Source: DATARH01 sp963734125 (GTDB taxonomy: Bacteria; Pseudomonadota; Alphaproteobacteria; ATCC43930; CGMCC-115725). From it: a DNA stretch of 64,000 nt. The notes under the pieces are model-generated. The model saw only the letters and a program-made list of their open reading frames with translations. It had not been told where the DNA came from and ran no database searches. Below, piece by piece: positions 1 to 9,642 of the stretch (its first letter is position 1; every line of letters begins with the position of its first letter). Location: positions 1-64,000 of the forward strand of contig CAVTGB010000048.1 of the NCBI GenBank assembly GCA_963734125.1, in the 5' to 3' direction. The translations under genes were made by a program, and so were the position numbers.

Positions 1-1
1 C

Positions 2-1132
2 CACGTCAGCCGCAAGCTGATCATCCAGATCGGCGTCGTCGGCATGACCTTCTTCACGTTGATGATCCCGCTCGTGCAGACCGCTGAGCAACTGATCATC
101 GTCCGCCTGCTGACCGGCCTCGGTCTCGGCTTTGCGATTACCGCGCCGTTCCCGGTCGCCGCCGAACTGATGCCGGCGCAGCACCGCCGCACCTATGGCG
201 CGGTCTACGAGATCTGCCTGGCGAGCGCGTTCGCGCTCCTGCCGTTTGTCGGCTCTCTGTTGGCCAGCGATCCAAATGGCTTCCGGCTGATCGCCCTGCC
301 CGGAGGGCTCGCCTTGTTCGTCGTGCCGGTCATGGTGCATTTCGTGATCCCGCAGAGCCCGCGCTGGCAGTTACGGCGCGGCCATACCCAGGCGGCGATC
401 GACACCGTGAACCAGTTCATCCGACGCTGCGGCAACCGCGTGCCGCTATTGACGGAGGCCGATCTCGGCCAGAACCTGCACGTGGCGCGCGAGCACCTGC
501 CGCCGTTCAGCGCCTTGTTTGCCAGCGGCCAGTTGCGCTGGACCGCGGTCGGCATCGTGACCAGCATCTGCGCCGGCAGCGCCTACTACCTGATCGCGAT
601 CCTGCTGCCGAAAGCCCTGATCGACCAGGGTGCCGCGGTGACAACGAGCTTCGGCATCACGACGATCGTGTTTCTCGCGTCGATCCCCGGCAAAGCGTTC
701 AACGGCTATCTGATGGAGATTATCGGCCGGCGCTGGACGATCGCCTTCGCGCTCTCGGGGGCGTTCCCCGGGCTCATCCTGATGGCGGGCGCGCATCTGG
801 CAGGGGATGCCGCCAACGTCTTGATGAGTGCCGGCGCCATGATCATCGGCTTCACGGCGCTAGCATCGTTCCCGGCGGTGCGGGTCTATCTGTCGGAGCA
901 GTTTCCGACCGCTTTGCGCGGGCGTGGCAATATCTTCGGCGAGGCGTTCGGGCGCATCTTTGCCGGCGTGCTCGCGCCGTTCCTGGTTGAGCCGCACACC
1001 GGCTCGCCAGTCGCCTTCTTCGGCACGATTGTCGTTATCGTGTCGCTTGGCGCCTTCGTCCCGCTGCTGTTCGGCCGGGAGACCGTCGGCCAGCTGGAGA
1101 CGGTCACAGAGTTGGTTCCCGAGATGGCTTGA
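2..1132 (+). CDS. MFS transporter, 5' end outside the window
   Basis: Inner-membrane permease of the major facilitator superfamily, probably in the metabolite:H+ or sugar/aromatic-acid symporter branches. The reading frame is open from base 2, so the N-terminus lies outside the window. Visible are about nine hydrophobic segments, a loop containing IPQSPRWQLRRG (the PESPR-like motif that follows helix 6 in sugar and aromatic-acid porters) and EIIGRRW (the RxGRR-type motif between helices 8 and 9). The stop is followed within 100 bases by the sulfite-oxidase-like gene on the same strand, so they may be cotranscribed. Substrate cannot be told from sequence; nearby catabolic genes suggest an organic acid. 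Family is confident, substrate is not. Confidence 0.85.
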   Translation, partial: HVSRKLIIQIGVVGMTFFTLMIPLVQTAEQLIIVRLLTGLGLGFAITAPFPVAAELMPAQHRRTYGAVYEICLASAFALLPFVGSLLASDPNGFRLIALPGGLALFVVPVMVHFVIPQSPRWQLRRGHTQAAIDTVNQFIRRCGNRVPLLTEADLGQNLHVAREHLPPFSALFASGQLRWTAVGIVTSICAGSAYYLIAILLPKALIDQGAAVTTSFGITTIVFLASIPGKAFNGYLMEIIGRRWTIAFALSGAFPGLILMAGAHLAGDAANVLMSAGAMIIGFTALASFPAVRVYLSEQFPTALRGRGNIFGEAFGRIFAGVLAPFLVEPHTGSPVAFFGTIVVIVSLGAFVPLLFGRETVGQLETVTELVPEMA

Positions 1133-1224
1133 GGTGCGGGCTTCGAATACTCGACTCTGCGCGGCGTCGTATCAGGAAGACGCCGGGCGGCTCGTTGATT
1201 TTTCCAGCGATGGGGGGAAGCGGC

Positions 1225-2418
1225 ATGGCGACGACGAAAGAGGAAGGTGCGGTTCCCGATTTCCTGCGGATGGATCAGCCGGTCAGTTCCGACCCGGCCA
1301 ATGCCAAGAAGACCGGCAGCTGGCACGGCTGGCCGACCAAGGAGATCGCCCCGGTCACGCTGAAGGACAACGAGGACCGGACCGTGCGGATCCGGACGCC
1401 GGTGATGGATTTGGAGGGGGTGATCACGCCCACCGACCTCCACTATACAGTCCAGCATTTCGCCGTGCCGCCGGTGGTCGAAAGCAACAAGTGGGAGGTG
1501 AACATCTTTGGTGAGGTGAAGGCGCCGCTCACCCTCAACCTCGACCAGTTGCGCCGGTTCCCGGCGCGCAGCGTGCGCACCGTGATGGAGTGTTCGGGGA
1601 GCGATGCCACCTATTTCGAATACTTCAAGGGCGAGGGACCCAAGCCCTCGCGCACCAAAGAAGCGATGATCCTCAGCGGGAGCGAGTGGACCGGTGTGCC
1701 GCTCGCCGCCGTCCTCAACGAAGCCGGCCTCACCGCGAAATCGCTTTACGTCCGGGCCGAGGGGAGCGACGAGGGCGTGCCGAATACGGCGAAACCCGGC
1801 ACGAAACCCTTCTATTACGACAAGGGCCTGCCGATCGAAAAGGCGCTCCACCCGGACACCATCCTCGCCTGGGCGCAGAACGGTCAGCTCTTGGAGCACC
1901 TGCACGGCGCGCCGGTGCGTCTCCTGGTTCCCGGCTGGTCGGGCAACTGGTCGGTCAAGTGGCTGACCAAGCTCGAGCTGATGGAGCGGGAGCCGGACTG
2001 CTGGTACCACTACGAGTTCTATTATTACGGCAACTCGCCCGACGACCCGAACAAGGAGCTGATCACGACGATCGGCGTCAAATCGCTCGTCACCCAGCCC
2101 AACGACGACACCGAGACGCTGCCCCCCGGCATCCACATGATCCGCGGCTATGCGTGGAGCGGCGCCGGCGCCATCGACCAGGTCGACGTCAGCACCGACG
2201 GCGGCGACACCTGGCATTCCGCGCACATCGAACAGCCGCGCGAGCGCTTCATGTGGGTGCGCTGGTCCTACCGCTGGGACGCAAGGGAGAAGGGCCGCTA
2301 CCACCTGATGTCGCGCGCCACTGATGAAGTGGGGCGGGTCCAGTCGCACGAGCCGCGCTACAACCATATGCGCAAGAATTTCAGCGCCATTGTAGGGTAC
2401 TGGGTGACGGTGACCTGA
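1225..2418 (+). CDS. Sulfite-oxidase-like molybdopterin oxidoreductase
   Basis: About 397 residues with the two-domain layout of sulfite oxidases: an N-terminal molybdopterin domain and a C-terminal Ig-like dimerisation domain (from about residue 270, with DQVDVSTDGGDTW). The molybdenum-ligand cysteine is in TVMECSGSDATYF; family members usually read ECxGN, so the GN pair is replaced by GS here. The ATG at 1225 is preferred because GGGGGAAG lies just upstream; ATGs at 1129 and 1210 are in frame but poorly placed. No Tat or Sec signal and no haem domain are seen, so a separate electron acceptor would be needed. It sits between the MFS permease and an amidohydrolase on the same strand. The substrate may be sulfite or an organic S- or N-oxide. 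Confidence 0.8.
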   Translation: MATTKEEGAVPDFLRMDQPVSSDPANAKKTGSWHGWPTKEIAPVTLKDNEDRTVRIRTPVMDLEGVITPTDLHYTVQHFAVPPVVESNKWEVNIFGEVKAPLTLNLDQLRRFPARSVRTVMECSGSDATYFEYFKGEGPKPSRTKEAMILSGSEWTGVPLAAVLNEAGLTAKSLYVRAEGSDEGVPNTAKPGTKPFYYDKGLPIEKALHPDTILAWAQNGQLLEHLHGAPVRLLVPGWSGNWSVKWLTKLELMEREPDCWYHYEFYYYGNSPDDPNKELITTIGVKSLVTQPNDDTETLPPGIHMIRGYAWSGAGAIDQVDVSTDGGDTWHSAHIEQPRERFMWVRWSYRWDAREKGRYHLMSRATDEVGRVQSHEPRYNHMRKNFSAIVGYWVTVT

Positions 2419-2444
2419 GCCTGCGGGAAAGCGGAGAGGCACTA

Positions 2445-3600
2445 ATGAAATACGACCTGTTGATCCAGCACGGCGAGGTCATCGATCCCGCGGCGGGGTT
2501 GAAGGGCAAGCTCGATGTCGCGATCAGCGGCGGCAAGATCGTCGCGGTTGCGCCGTCGCTGCCGACGCAAGCGAGGCGCATCGCACGATCAGCGCGAAGG
2601 GCCTCCTGGTGACGCCGGGGCTCATCGACATCCACGCCCATGTCTTCGTCAACGCGCACGACATGGGCGGCGCACACCGATCATTTCTGCCGGGCGAGCG
2701 GGGTCACCACGCTGTGCGACGCCGGCAGCACCGGGTCGGCGACCTTTGCCGGGCTGCGCCATGTCATCGACCATGAGGTGCGCACCCGCATCCGCGCCTT
2801 TGTCAATCTGTCGGCGATCGGCATCGTCGGCACCTCGCGCGGCGGCGAACTGTCGCATTTCCCCTATGCCGACCCCGAGGGCTGCGCCCGCACGATCAGC
2901 GAGAACCCGGATCTGGCGATCGGGGTCAAGCTGCGCTACGGACCGGGCCTGGTTTGGGAATACACCACCGAGCCGGTCAAGCTGGCGCGCCAGACCGCGG
3001 ACATGGCCGGCGGCGTGCCGCTGATGATCCACATCACCAATTCGCCGATTCCGCTACCCGAGATTGCTCGCCGAGATGAAGCCGGGCGACATCGTCACCC
3101 ACTGCTATCACGGCCGCGCCCACGGCATCATGGGCCAGGAAAAGCAGTTCGTGCTGAAGGAGGTCGTCGAGGCGCAGCGCCACGGCATCATCTTCGACTG
3201 CGCCCATGGCCGGAACCATTTCAGCTTTCCGATGATCGAGAAGGCGCTCGACCAGGGCTTTCTGCCCGACACGATCTCGACCGATCTGACCTTTACCAGC
3301 GCGACCAACGGACCGGTCTGGGATCTGACGACGACGATGTCGAAACTCCTGCATTTCGGCATGTCGCTCGACGACATCGTCGTGCGCGCCACCGCGGCGC
3401 CGGCGAAGATCCTCGGCTATGAGGGCACGGTCGGCACCTCGAAGCCCGGCGCCAATGCCGACATCGCCGTCATCGAACTGCGCGACGGCAATTTCGACTT
3501 GAAGGACAGCGACGGCAACACCGTCACCGCCAAGCGCCGCCTGATCGCCCAGATGACCATGAAGGACGGCCGTATCTGGTACGAACGGCCGGGGGAGTAA
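2445..3600 (+). pseudogene. Deacetylase-type amidohydrolase, three frameshifts
   Basis: The protein resembles metal-dependent amidohydrolases of the dihydroorotase/deacetylase group. It opens with MKYDLLIQHGEVIDPAAG, has the metal-binding HAHVF motif after GLIDI, then THCYHGRAHGIM and a C-terminal AKILGYEGTVG segment. The coding frame changes three times: near 2564 (one base missing after LP), near 2668 (one extra G in a GGCGGC run) and near 3062 (one extra base before LLAEMKPGD). With these corrected it is one continuous protein of about 385 residues. A complete paralogue in the same style begins at 63002. The gene is either decaying or carries assembly errors; similar indels occur in three other places in this window. 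The substrate is unknown; a D-aminoacyl or cyclic amide substrate is plausible. Confidence 0.75.
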
Positions 3601-3629
3601 CCCCCGTCGAGGGGCGCAGCGACGCAGCA

Positions 3630-4367
3630 ATGACAAATGGTCATTCCCCGACGCTCGACCGCATTCGCGCGGCCGGGGTGCTCCGGGTCGGGACGACCGG
3701 GGACTACACCCCGTTCAGCCTCATCCGGCCCGACGGGTCGTATGCGGGCGCCGATATCGACATGGCGCATGATCTGGCCGCGCGGCTCGGGGTCAGGCTC
3801 GAATTCGTGCCGACCGTGTGGGTCGATCTGCTCGACGATTTTCTCGAGGACCGGTTCGATATCGCGATGGGCGGGGTGACGGTCACCGCGGCGCGGCGCG
3901 AGCGGGCGTTTTTCTCGATCCCGACCTTTGTCGACGGCAAGCGGCCGTTGTGCCGGCGCGAGGATCGCGAGCGCTTCACCTCAGTCGCCGCGATCGACGA
4001 GCCGGGGGTCAGGGTCATCGCCAACCCGGGCTCGGCCAACGAAGCCTTTGCCCGCGCCAACTTCACCCGCGCCCAGGTAACAATCCACCACGACAACGCC
4101 AGCGTCTTCGAGGAGATCGTGGCGGGGCGCGCCGACGTCATGGTGACCGACGGGCTCGAGGCCGACCACCAGGCCGAGCTCCACCCCGAATTGTGCGCGG
4201 TCCCGGTCGCGGCCCCGTTCACCCGGCTCGAAAAAGCCTACATGTTCGCCCGCGACCCGGCGATGAAGGCGTTTGTCGACGGCTGGCTTGCCGCCGCCTT
4301 TGCCGGCGGCCAATGGCAGAAGGCACTCGCCAAGGCGCTAGGTCGGGCGATGGCCGGTCACGGATAA
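3630..4367 (+). CDS. PheC-like cyclohexadienyl dehydratase, no signal peptide
   Basis: 245 residues with a periplasmic-binding-protein fold. The sequence follows cyclohexadienyl (arogenate/prephenate) dehydratase closely: GVLRVGTTGDYTPFS at the N-terminus, ADIDMAHDLAARLG, FDIAMGGVTVT, ANPGSANEAFARANF, TDGLEADHQ (the Glu matches the catalytic glutamate of PheC) and HPELCAVPVA near residue 190. That enzyme turns prephenate or arogenate into phenylpyruvate or phenylalanine. Pseudomonas PheC is exported, whereas this protein starts at the mature N-terminus (MTNGHSPTLDRI), which implies a cytoplasmic enzyme. A plain amino-acid-binding protein is less likely because of the Glu and the SANEAFARAN match. 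It follows the broken amidohydrolase by 30 bases. Confidence 0.72.
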   Translation: MTNGHSPTLDRIRAAGVLRVGTTGDYTPFSLIRPDGSYAGADIDMAHDLAARLGVRLEFVPTVWVDLLDDFLEDRFDIAMGGVTVTAARRERAFFSIPTFVDGKRPLCRREDRERFTSVAAIDEPGVRVIANPGSANEAFARANFTRAQVTIHHDNASVFEEIVAGRADVMVTDGLEADHQAELHPELCAVPVAAPFTRLEKAYMFARDPAMKAFVDGWLAAAFAGGQWQKALAKALGRAMAGHG

Positions 4368-4690
4368 CCGGCGCCGGGATTGCCAAGGGCCGGTGGTGTG
4401 GCGCTCCCGCTCAGCTCTGTGATCATCGCGGCCGGTGTCGGCGACGCAATTGCCGATCCGGTAGGCGTAGTGGCAGCCGGCGTCGCCGGTGGTCGGGTTG
4501 CAACCTCGATTACCGCATTCTGGTCCCGGTATTGCCAGCCCCGCGCATGGCCGAGGGCGATGGCGAGGGTGGCGACCGAGGCCACCAAAAGAAACGAGAA
4601 GAGATGCTTTTGCCCGCGCCACCAGGCGACGACCACGCCACCGAACATCGCGATGAAAGCAATGCCGGCGATGATGGTCACGGCCGACAT
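4358..4690 (-). CDS. Small two-helix membrane protein, unknown function
   Basis: 110 residues starting MSAVTIIAGIAFIAMFGG. The first transmembrane helix is at about residues 3-24, the second at about 32-50, followed by a hydrophilic, Ala/Pro/Thr-rich tail. The ATG at 4690 has GGGAGA about six bases upstream. Its 3' end overlaps the end of the PheC-like gene by 10 bases (convergent), and its start faces the DMT exporter at 4779. No family recognised. Confidence 0.6.
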   Translation of the reverse strand: MSAVTIIAGIAFIAMFGGVVVAWWRGQKHLFSFLLVASVATLAIALGHARGWQYRDQNAVIEVATRPPATPAATTPTGSAIASPTPAAMITELSGSATPPALGNPGAGYP

Positions 4691-4778
4691 GGCAGGTCTC
4701 CCGCATCGAATACTATTCACGAAATTAACGCGGCGCTGATCGGCCGGTTCCGCCCGGTCTTCGTGTAGAACAGGCGCG

Positions 4779-5780
4779 ATGAACAAGACGGCGACCCGAT
4801 TGTGGCCCGCCGCGCTCGCCGCCGTCTCCGGCAGCGCGATGGTTGGCGTCATGCCGCTGGTGGCGCGGCTGCTTTACGCCGACGGCCTCGGCGCGCCCTC
4901 GATGCTGTTCTGGCGCTACAGCCTGGCGCTGGTCGCGCTGGCGGTTGCTGCGTTAGCGGTAGGGCTCGATCCGCGGTTGGCCTGGCGCGGCGGCGCATGG
5001 CGGATCGCGCTCGTCGGAGCCACGCTCGGCGCGGCGCAGACACTGTGCTTCTGGGAGAGCCCCAAGACGCTCGAGACCAGCATCGCGGTCTTATTGTTCT
5101 ACACCTACCCTGCGGTGACGCTGGCGCTCGACCGGCTGTTCTTCAAGGAGCCGATCCGGCCCCGCGCGGTCCTGTGCATCGCCATCATCCTCGCCGGCGC
5201 CGGGCTCATTACCGCGCCCGGGCTCAAAGGCGGCACGATCGATGTGCGCGGCCTCTGCTGGGCGTTGCCCTCGCCCCTCGTCTACGCGCTGTACCTCGCG
5301 ATCAATGCGCGGCTGTTGCGGCGCTATCCGCCGCTCGTCGGTGCCTTTGGCCTTTTTACCGGGATGGCGGTGACATTCGGGGTGATGACCGCTTGGGGCG
5401 GGCTCGATCTGCCGGCGAGCGGGTTCGCCTGGCTCCTCGTCGTGTTCATCGCCTTGGGCCCGGGCGCCCTGACCATGACCCTGTTTTCCTACAGCGTGCC
5501 GCGCCTCGGGGCGCCCGGCTTTGCAATCCTCGCCAATGTCGAACTCGTCACCGTGGTCATGATCGGGACGCTCGTCCTCGGCGAAGCGGTCACCGCCGGC
5601 CGCGCGATCGGCGGGGCGATGATCGTCGCCGGCATCCTCACCCACGCATTGGCACGGCAACCGCCCGCAACCGCTGCAGAACCCGCACCCGCCTCCGCGC
5701 CGCACGAGTCAGCACCCTCTCCCGCGCTGCGGCAGAAGGGTGACCGCTCGCGGCCGCGAGCGATCGGTGAGGGCTTCTAG
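4779..5780 (+). CDS. EamA/DMT-family exporter
   Basis: 333 residues with ten hydrophobic segments in two repeated five-helix halves, typical of the EamA branch of the drug/metabolite transporter superfamily. The first half ends near GGTIDVRG and the second contains SYSVPRLGAPGFAILANVELV, where the usual EamA motif around Pro and Glu is visible. These proteins export amino acids or small metabolites across the inner membrane. The last 25 or so residues (from SAPSPALRQ) are encoded by a CCCTCTCCC-type hairpin sequence (5713-5742), so the natural stop was probably earlier and the gene has read into a repeat. It stands alone, divergent from the small membrane protein. Confidence 0.85.
   Translation: MNKTATRLWPAALAAVSGSAMVGVMPLVARLLYADGLGAPSMLFWRYSLALVALAVAALAVGLDPRLAWRGGAWRIALVGATLGAAQTLCFWESPKTLETSIAVLLFYTYPAVTLALDRLFFKEPIRPRAVLCIAIILAGAGLITAPGLKGGTIDVRGLCWALPSPLVYALYLAINARLLRRYPPLVGAFGLFTGMAVTFGVMTAWGGLDLPASGFAWLLVVFIALGPGALTMTLFSYSVPRLGAPGFAILANVELVTVVMIGTLVLGEAVTAGRAIGGAMIVAGILTHALARQPPATAAEPAPASAPHESAPSPALRQKGDRSRPRAIGEGF
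5713..5742. repeat. CCCTCTCCC-type hairpin inside the exporter 3' end
   Basis: CACCCT at 5713-5718 can pair with AGGGTG at 5737-5742. The sequence belongs to the same loose group of CCCTCTCCC hairpins seen at 61355 and 62665. Confidence 0.4.
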
Positions 5781-5930
5781 GTCTTAAACTCATAAAGGAT
5801 CTCAGAGCTGTGATATTTTTGTGGAGGGGCTGGGCCGTCCGGCCACGGTTAATGGGCACGTTCCCCCACCCCCTGCCGGGTTTGATTACAGGGCTTGATA
5901 ATCAGTGTTCGCCAATTTAGCGCTGATCAA

Positions 5931-6632
5931 TCAGATGCGAAGCATTCTGCTCGAAGCGAATAAGGAAACCATGCCCATGAGCCCTAACGACGTTATAAGC
6001 AGCAAGATTGTATTCGGCTCTGGAACAGGCGTGTAAGCATATGTCAGAGACAAAGTAAGGTCTGCATTGTCTGAGCAAAAAACAAGATTCCCCCTTTGGT
6101 TATTGTCATAGCACTGACTGAGATCCGCACCGGTTAAGTAATCGATAACCACATCACCGGTACCAATATATCCTGTAAGTGGGTCGATCAGTGCCCCAGC
6201 GTTGATTGTTACCGGACCCACCGTTTGCGGTATCTGTATGTTGTCCAAACCGAAACTGAATTCGGCATTTGGGTTCATATACGGGGCGTTCGGGTTTGGG
6301 GGCAAGCCAGGGCCTAGAAAGTAAAAACCGAAGTAAAAATCTCCGATCACATCGGAACAATTATACGGACCGAAAGGTGAATCATCGCAATACACTGGAG
6401 TAAAATCAACGCTAAAGGTGGCGTCTCCCGAAAGACTGAGGCCAACGCCGGTGAGGTTACCGAGCGATGGATCGAACTGGTTAAAACTCAAATTAGTGCC
6501 GGTATTATAAATCGGGCCCTCTGTGGCTACATCGGTCTGCGTGATCGTATCCGCCTGGGCATCGAATGAGGTAATCGACTCCACCACGGCCAATATGAAC
6601 CCAAAAATTCTCATTAATGTGCATTGACGCAT
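5931..6632 (-). CDS. PEP-CTERM exported protein (choice-of-anchor E type)
   Basis: 233 residues. A signal peptide covers about residues 1-27 (ending SFDAQADT). The mature part is rich in Asn, Gly, Tyr and Asp and resembles choice-of-anchor E domains (FDPSLGNLTGVGLSLSG). The C-terminus reads VPEPNTILLLI, then a hydrophobic helix and a short basic tail (SSRMLRI). This is the tripartite PEP-CTERM signal recognised by exosortase, which must be encoded elsewhere. The ATG at 6632 is used; a start at 6614 is also possible. The gene is clearly less GC-rich than its neighbours, which suggests later acquisition. Its role is probably extracellular matrix or surface protein. Confidence 0.8.
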   Translation of the reverse strand: MRQCTLMRIFGFILAVVESITSFDAQADTITQTDVATEGPIYNTGTNLSFNQFDPSLGNLTGVGLSLSGDATFSVDFTPVYCDDSPFGPYNCSDVIGDFYFGFYFLGPGLPPNPNAPYMNPNAEFSFGLDNIQIPQTVGPVTINAGALIDPLTGYIGTGDVVIDYLTGADLSQCYDNNQRGNLVFCSDNADLTLSLTYAYTPVPEPNTILLLITSLGLMGMVSLFASSRMLRI

Positions 6633-6865
6633 GATCCGACCCCCTGCCTCTTTTTTTCTGGAACGTCGTCGCGACCTTTCCTGTTTGAACGATCGCTCCG
6701 GGCTTCGAAGACCACATTGACATGGATCAACCCTATAAGCTAGGTGGCGCCTCGTTCCGGCGATGGTCCCCTTCACCACCAGGTTTGCAGACCGTCACCA
6801 TCGTGCGATGCAAACCGGTGGTTTAGTGCGTTTGCGATCCACCGCCTGGCAAGCCGCCGGAGCGG

Positions 6866-9556
6866 CTATGCCGCCTTGAGGAGGCCGCGCAGGACGTATT
6901 GCAGGATGCCGCCGTGGCGGAAGTATTCGACTTCGTCGAGCGTATCGATGCGGCAGACGACCGGCTCCTCGCGCACGCCACCGCTCGCATCGTGGATGCG
7001 CATGGTCAGCATCATGCGCGGCTTGAGGCCGGCTTCGACGCCGATGATGTCGAGCGTCTCGGCGCCGGTCAGCTTCAGGGTCTGGCGGCTGACGCCGTCA
7101 CGGAATTGCAGCGGCAAGACGCCCATCCCGACGAGGTTGGAGCGGTGGATGCGCTCGAAGCTCTCGACGATGACCGCCTTGACGCCGAGGAGGAGGGTGC
7201 CTTTGGCCGCCCAATCGCGCGACGAGCCGGTGCCGTATTCCTTGCCGCCGAAGATGACGAGCGGCACGCCGCGCTTTTTGTATTCGACAGCGGCGTCATA
7301 GATCGACATGACCGTGCCGTCGGGCATCAGCTTGGTCATGCCGCCCTCGACCCCCGGCACCATCTCGTTCCTGATGCGGATGTTGGCGAAGGTGCCGCGC
7401 ACCATGACGTTGTGGTTGCCGCGCCGCGCGCCGTAGGTGTTGAACTCGGACGGGCGCACCTGGAAGCTGATCAGGTATTCGCCGGCCGGTCCGTCGGCCT
7501 TGATGCTGCCGGCGGGCGAGATGTGGTCGGTCGTGATGCTGTCGCCGAAGATCGCCAGCTCGCGCGCCCCCTTTACATCGCTGACCGGCGCCGGTTCCTT
7601 CGGCATGTTCTCGAAATACGGCGCCAGCGCGAGATAGGTCGAGGCCTCCTGAAAATCGTAGGTGATGCCACCGGTCGACGGCACCGCGCGCCATTCGGGC
7701 GGGCCTTCGAACACATTGCCGTAACGCTGGGCGAAGGCGCTGCGCTGGACGGCCGAGGCCACGGTGTCGGCGACCTCGCGATTGCTGGGCCAGATGTCCT
7801 TCAAATAGACCGGCTGGTTGTCGCTGCCTTCGCCCAATGGCTCGGCGCGCAGATTGCGGCGGACCGAGCCGGCCAGCGCGTAGGCGACGACGAGCGGCGG
7901 GGAGGCGAGATAATTGGCCCGCACATTGGCGTGGATGCGGCCCTCGAAATTGCGGTTGCCGGAGAGGACGGCAGCGACCGCGAGGTCGTTGTCCTCGATC
8001 GCTTCCGCGATCGGCTCGGGCAAGGGTCCTGAATTGCCGATGCAGGTCGTGCAGCCGTAGCCGACAAGGTTGAAGCCGAGCTTGTCGAGCTCGACCTGCA
8101 AGCCGGAGGCGGCATAATAATCGCTGACCACCTGGCTGCCGGGGGCGAGGCTGGTCTTCACCCAGGGCTTTGTTTTGAGGCCGCGCTCGTTGGCTTTTTT
8201 GGCGAGGAGCCCGGCCGCCAGCATGACACTCGGGTTTGAGGTGTTGGTGCAGCTGGTGATCGCGGCGATGACAACATCGCCGTCGCCGATCTCGTAATTG
8301 GCGCCGGCGACGGTGGCCTTGCGCGGTTTGTCGACCCCGGCAAGCTTCGGCAACTCAGCATCGAAGGCCGTCGCCACATCGCCCAGCGCCACCCGGTCCT
8401 GCGGTCGGCGTGGCCCGGCGAGCGAGGGTTCGACGGTGGCGAGGTCGAGTTCGACCGTGTCGGTGAATATCGGGTCGGGCGTATTGGCGTCGCGCCACAG
8501 CCCCTGGGCCTTGGCATAGGCCTCGACCAGCTTCACCCGCGAGGGCTCGCGCGCGGTCAACGTCAGGTAGCGGATCGTCTCGGCATCGATCGGGAAAAAG
8601 CCGCAGGTGGCACCATATTCCGGCGACATATTGCCGATCGTCGCGCGGTCGGCGAGCGCGAGCTCGGAGACGCCGGGGCCGAAATACTCGACAAACCGCC
8701 CGACGACGCCGCGCCGGCGCAACAGCTGGGTGATCGTCAGCACGAGATCGGTCGCGGTCGCCCCCTCGCGCAAGCGGCCGCTGAGGCGGACGCCGATCAC
8801 CTCGGGGATCAGCATCGAGATCGGCTGCCCGAGCATCGCCGCCTCGGCTTCGATGCCGCCGACCCCCCAGCCGAGGACAGATAATCCGTTGACCATCGTC
8901 GTGTGGCTGTCGGTGCCGACGAGGGTATCGGGATAGGCGATCGTCCGTCCGTCCTCATCGGTCGTCCACACCACCTGTGAGAGGTATTCGAGGTTGACCT
9001 GATGGCAGATCCCGGTGCCGGGCGGCACCAGGCGGAAATTCTCGAAGGCACTTTGGCCCCAGCGCAGAAAGCGGTAGCGCTCGCCGTTGCGCTCGAACTC
9101 GATCTTGACGTTGTTGGCAAAGGCACGCGGATTGCCGAACTCGTCGATCTGCACCGAGTGGTCGATCACCAGATCGACTGGCGACAACGGGTTGATCTTG
9201 TTGGGGTCGCCGCCGAGGTTGACCATCGCCTGGCGCATCGCCGCGAGATCGACGACCGCCGGCACCCCGGTCAGATCCTGCATGAGCACACGCGCCGGGC
9301 GGAAGGCAATTTCGCGCTCCTCGGTCTTGCCGGCCGAGCCCTGCCCGACCGCCTTGATGTCGTCGACCGTGACGGTGCGCCCGTTTTCCAGCCGCACCAG
9401 GTTTTCGAGGAGGATCTTCAGGGACGAGGGCAGCCGCGATATGTCGCCGAGGCCCGCCGCGCGCGCGGCGGCTTCAAGGCTGAAATAATCGTAGCGCTTG
9501 CCGTCGATTTCGAGGGTGCGGCGAGCCTTCAGGGTGTCGTGGCCGGTGACGCTCAC
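6866..9556 (-). CDS. acnA: Aconitate hydratase A
   Basis: About 896 residues, the usual length of AcnA/IRP-type aconitases. It interconverts citrate and isocitrate in the TCA cycle in the cytoplasm. The three [4Fe-4S] ligand cysteines lie in ITSCTNTSNPSV and GYGCTTCIGNSG. The substrate-binding VGTDSHTTMVNGL, EYGATCGFFPID, GDSITTDHISPAG and the C-terminal KEYGTGSSRDWAAKG are all present. A GTG at 9556 with GGAG upstream gives the expected N-terminus (SVTGHDTL); reading frame upstream of this does not resemble aconitase. It is monocistronic. Confidence 0.97.
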   Translation of the reverse strand: MSVTGHDTLKARRTLEIDGKRYDYFSLEAAARAAGLGDISRLPSSLKILLENLVRLENGRTVTVDDIKAVGQGSAGKTEEREIAFRPARVLMQDLTGVPAVVDLAAMRQAMVNLGGDPNKINPLSPVDLVIDHSVQIDEFGNPRAFANNVKIEFERNGERYRFLRWGQSAFENFRLVPPGTGICHQVNLEYLSQVVWTTDEDGRTIAYPDTLVGTDSHTTMVNGLSVLGWGVGGIEAEAAMLGQPISMLIPEVIGVRLSGRLREGATATDLVLTITQLLRRRGVVGRFVEYFGPGVSELALADRATIGNMSPEYGATCGFFPIDAETIRYLTLTAREPSRVKLVEAYAKAQGLWRDANTPDPIFTDTVELDLATVEPSLAGPRRPQDRVALGDVATAFDAELPKLAGVDKPRKATVAGANYEIGDGDVVIAAITSCTNTSNPSVMLAAGLLAKKANERGLKTKPWVKTSLAPGSQVVSDYYAASGLQVELDKLGFNLVGYGCTTCIGNSGPLPEPIAEAIEDNDLAVAAVLSGNRNFEGRIHANVRANYLASPPLVVAYALAGSVRRNLRAEPLGEGSDNQPVYLKDIWPSNREVADTVASAVQRSAFAQRYGNVFEGPPEWRAVPSTGGITYDFQEASTYLALAPYFENMPKEPAPVSDVKGARELAIFGDSITTDHISPAGSIKADGPAGEYLISFQVRPSEFNTYGARRGNHNVMVRGTFANIRIRNEMVPGVEGGMTKLMPDGTVMSIYDAAVEYKKRGVPLVIFGGKEYGTGSSRDWAAKGTLLLGVKAVIVESFERIHRSNLVGMGVLPLQFRDGVSRQTLKLTGAETLDIIGVEAGLKPRMMLTMRIHDASGGVREEPVVCRIDTLDEVEYFRHGGILQYVLRGLLKAA

Positions 9557-9642
9557 GGGGGGTTCTCCTCTCGACAGGGGGCCTTGGGGCCGGGCCGCGG
9601 GCGGGTACGATACTCCGCCCGGCGGGTCAAGCAAGCCGGCGA

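Noticed and set aside
886..2442. Minus-strand open frame of 518 codons across the MFS and molybdoenzyme genes
   Set aside because: Shadow of two well-supported plus-strand genes; no motif and no ribosome site.
4380..4739. Plus-strand frame of 119 codons opposite the small membrane protein
   Set aside because: The minus-strand reading gives two proper membrane helices and a good ribosome site; the plus reading is less gene-like.
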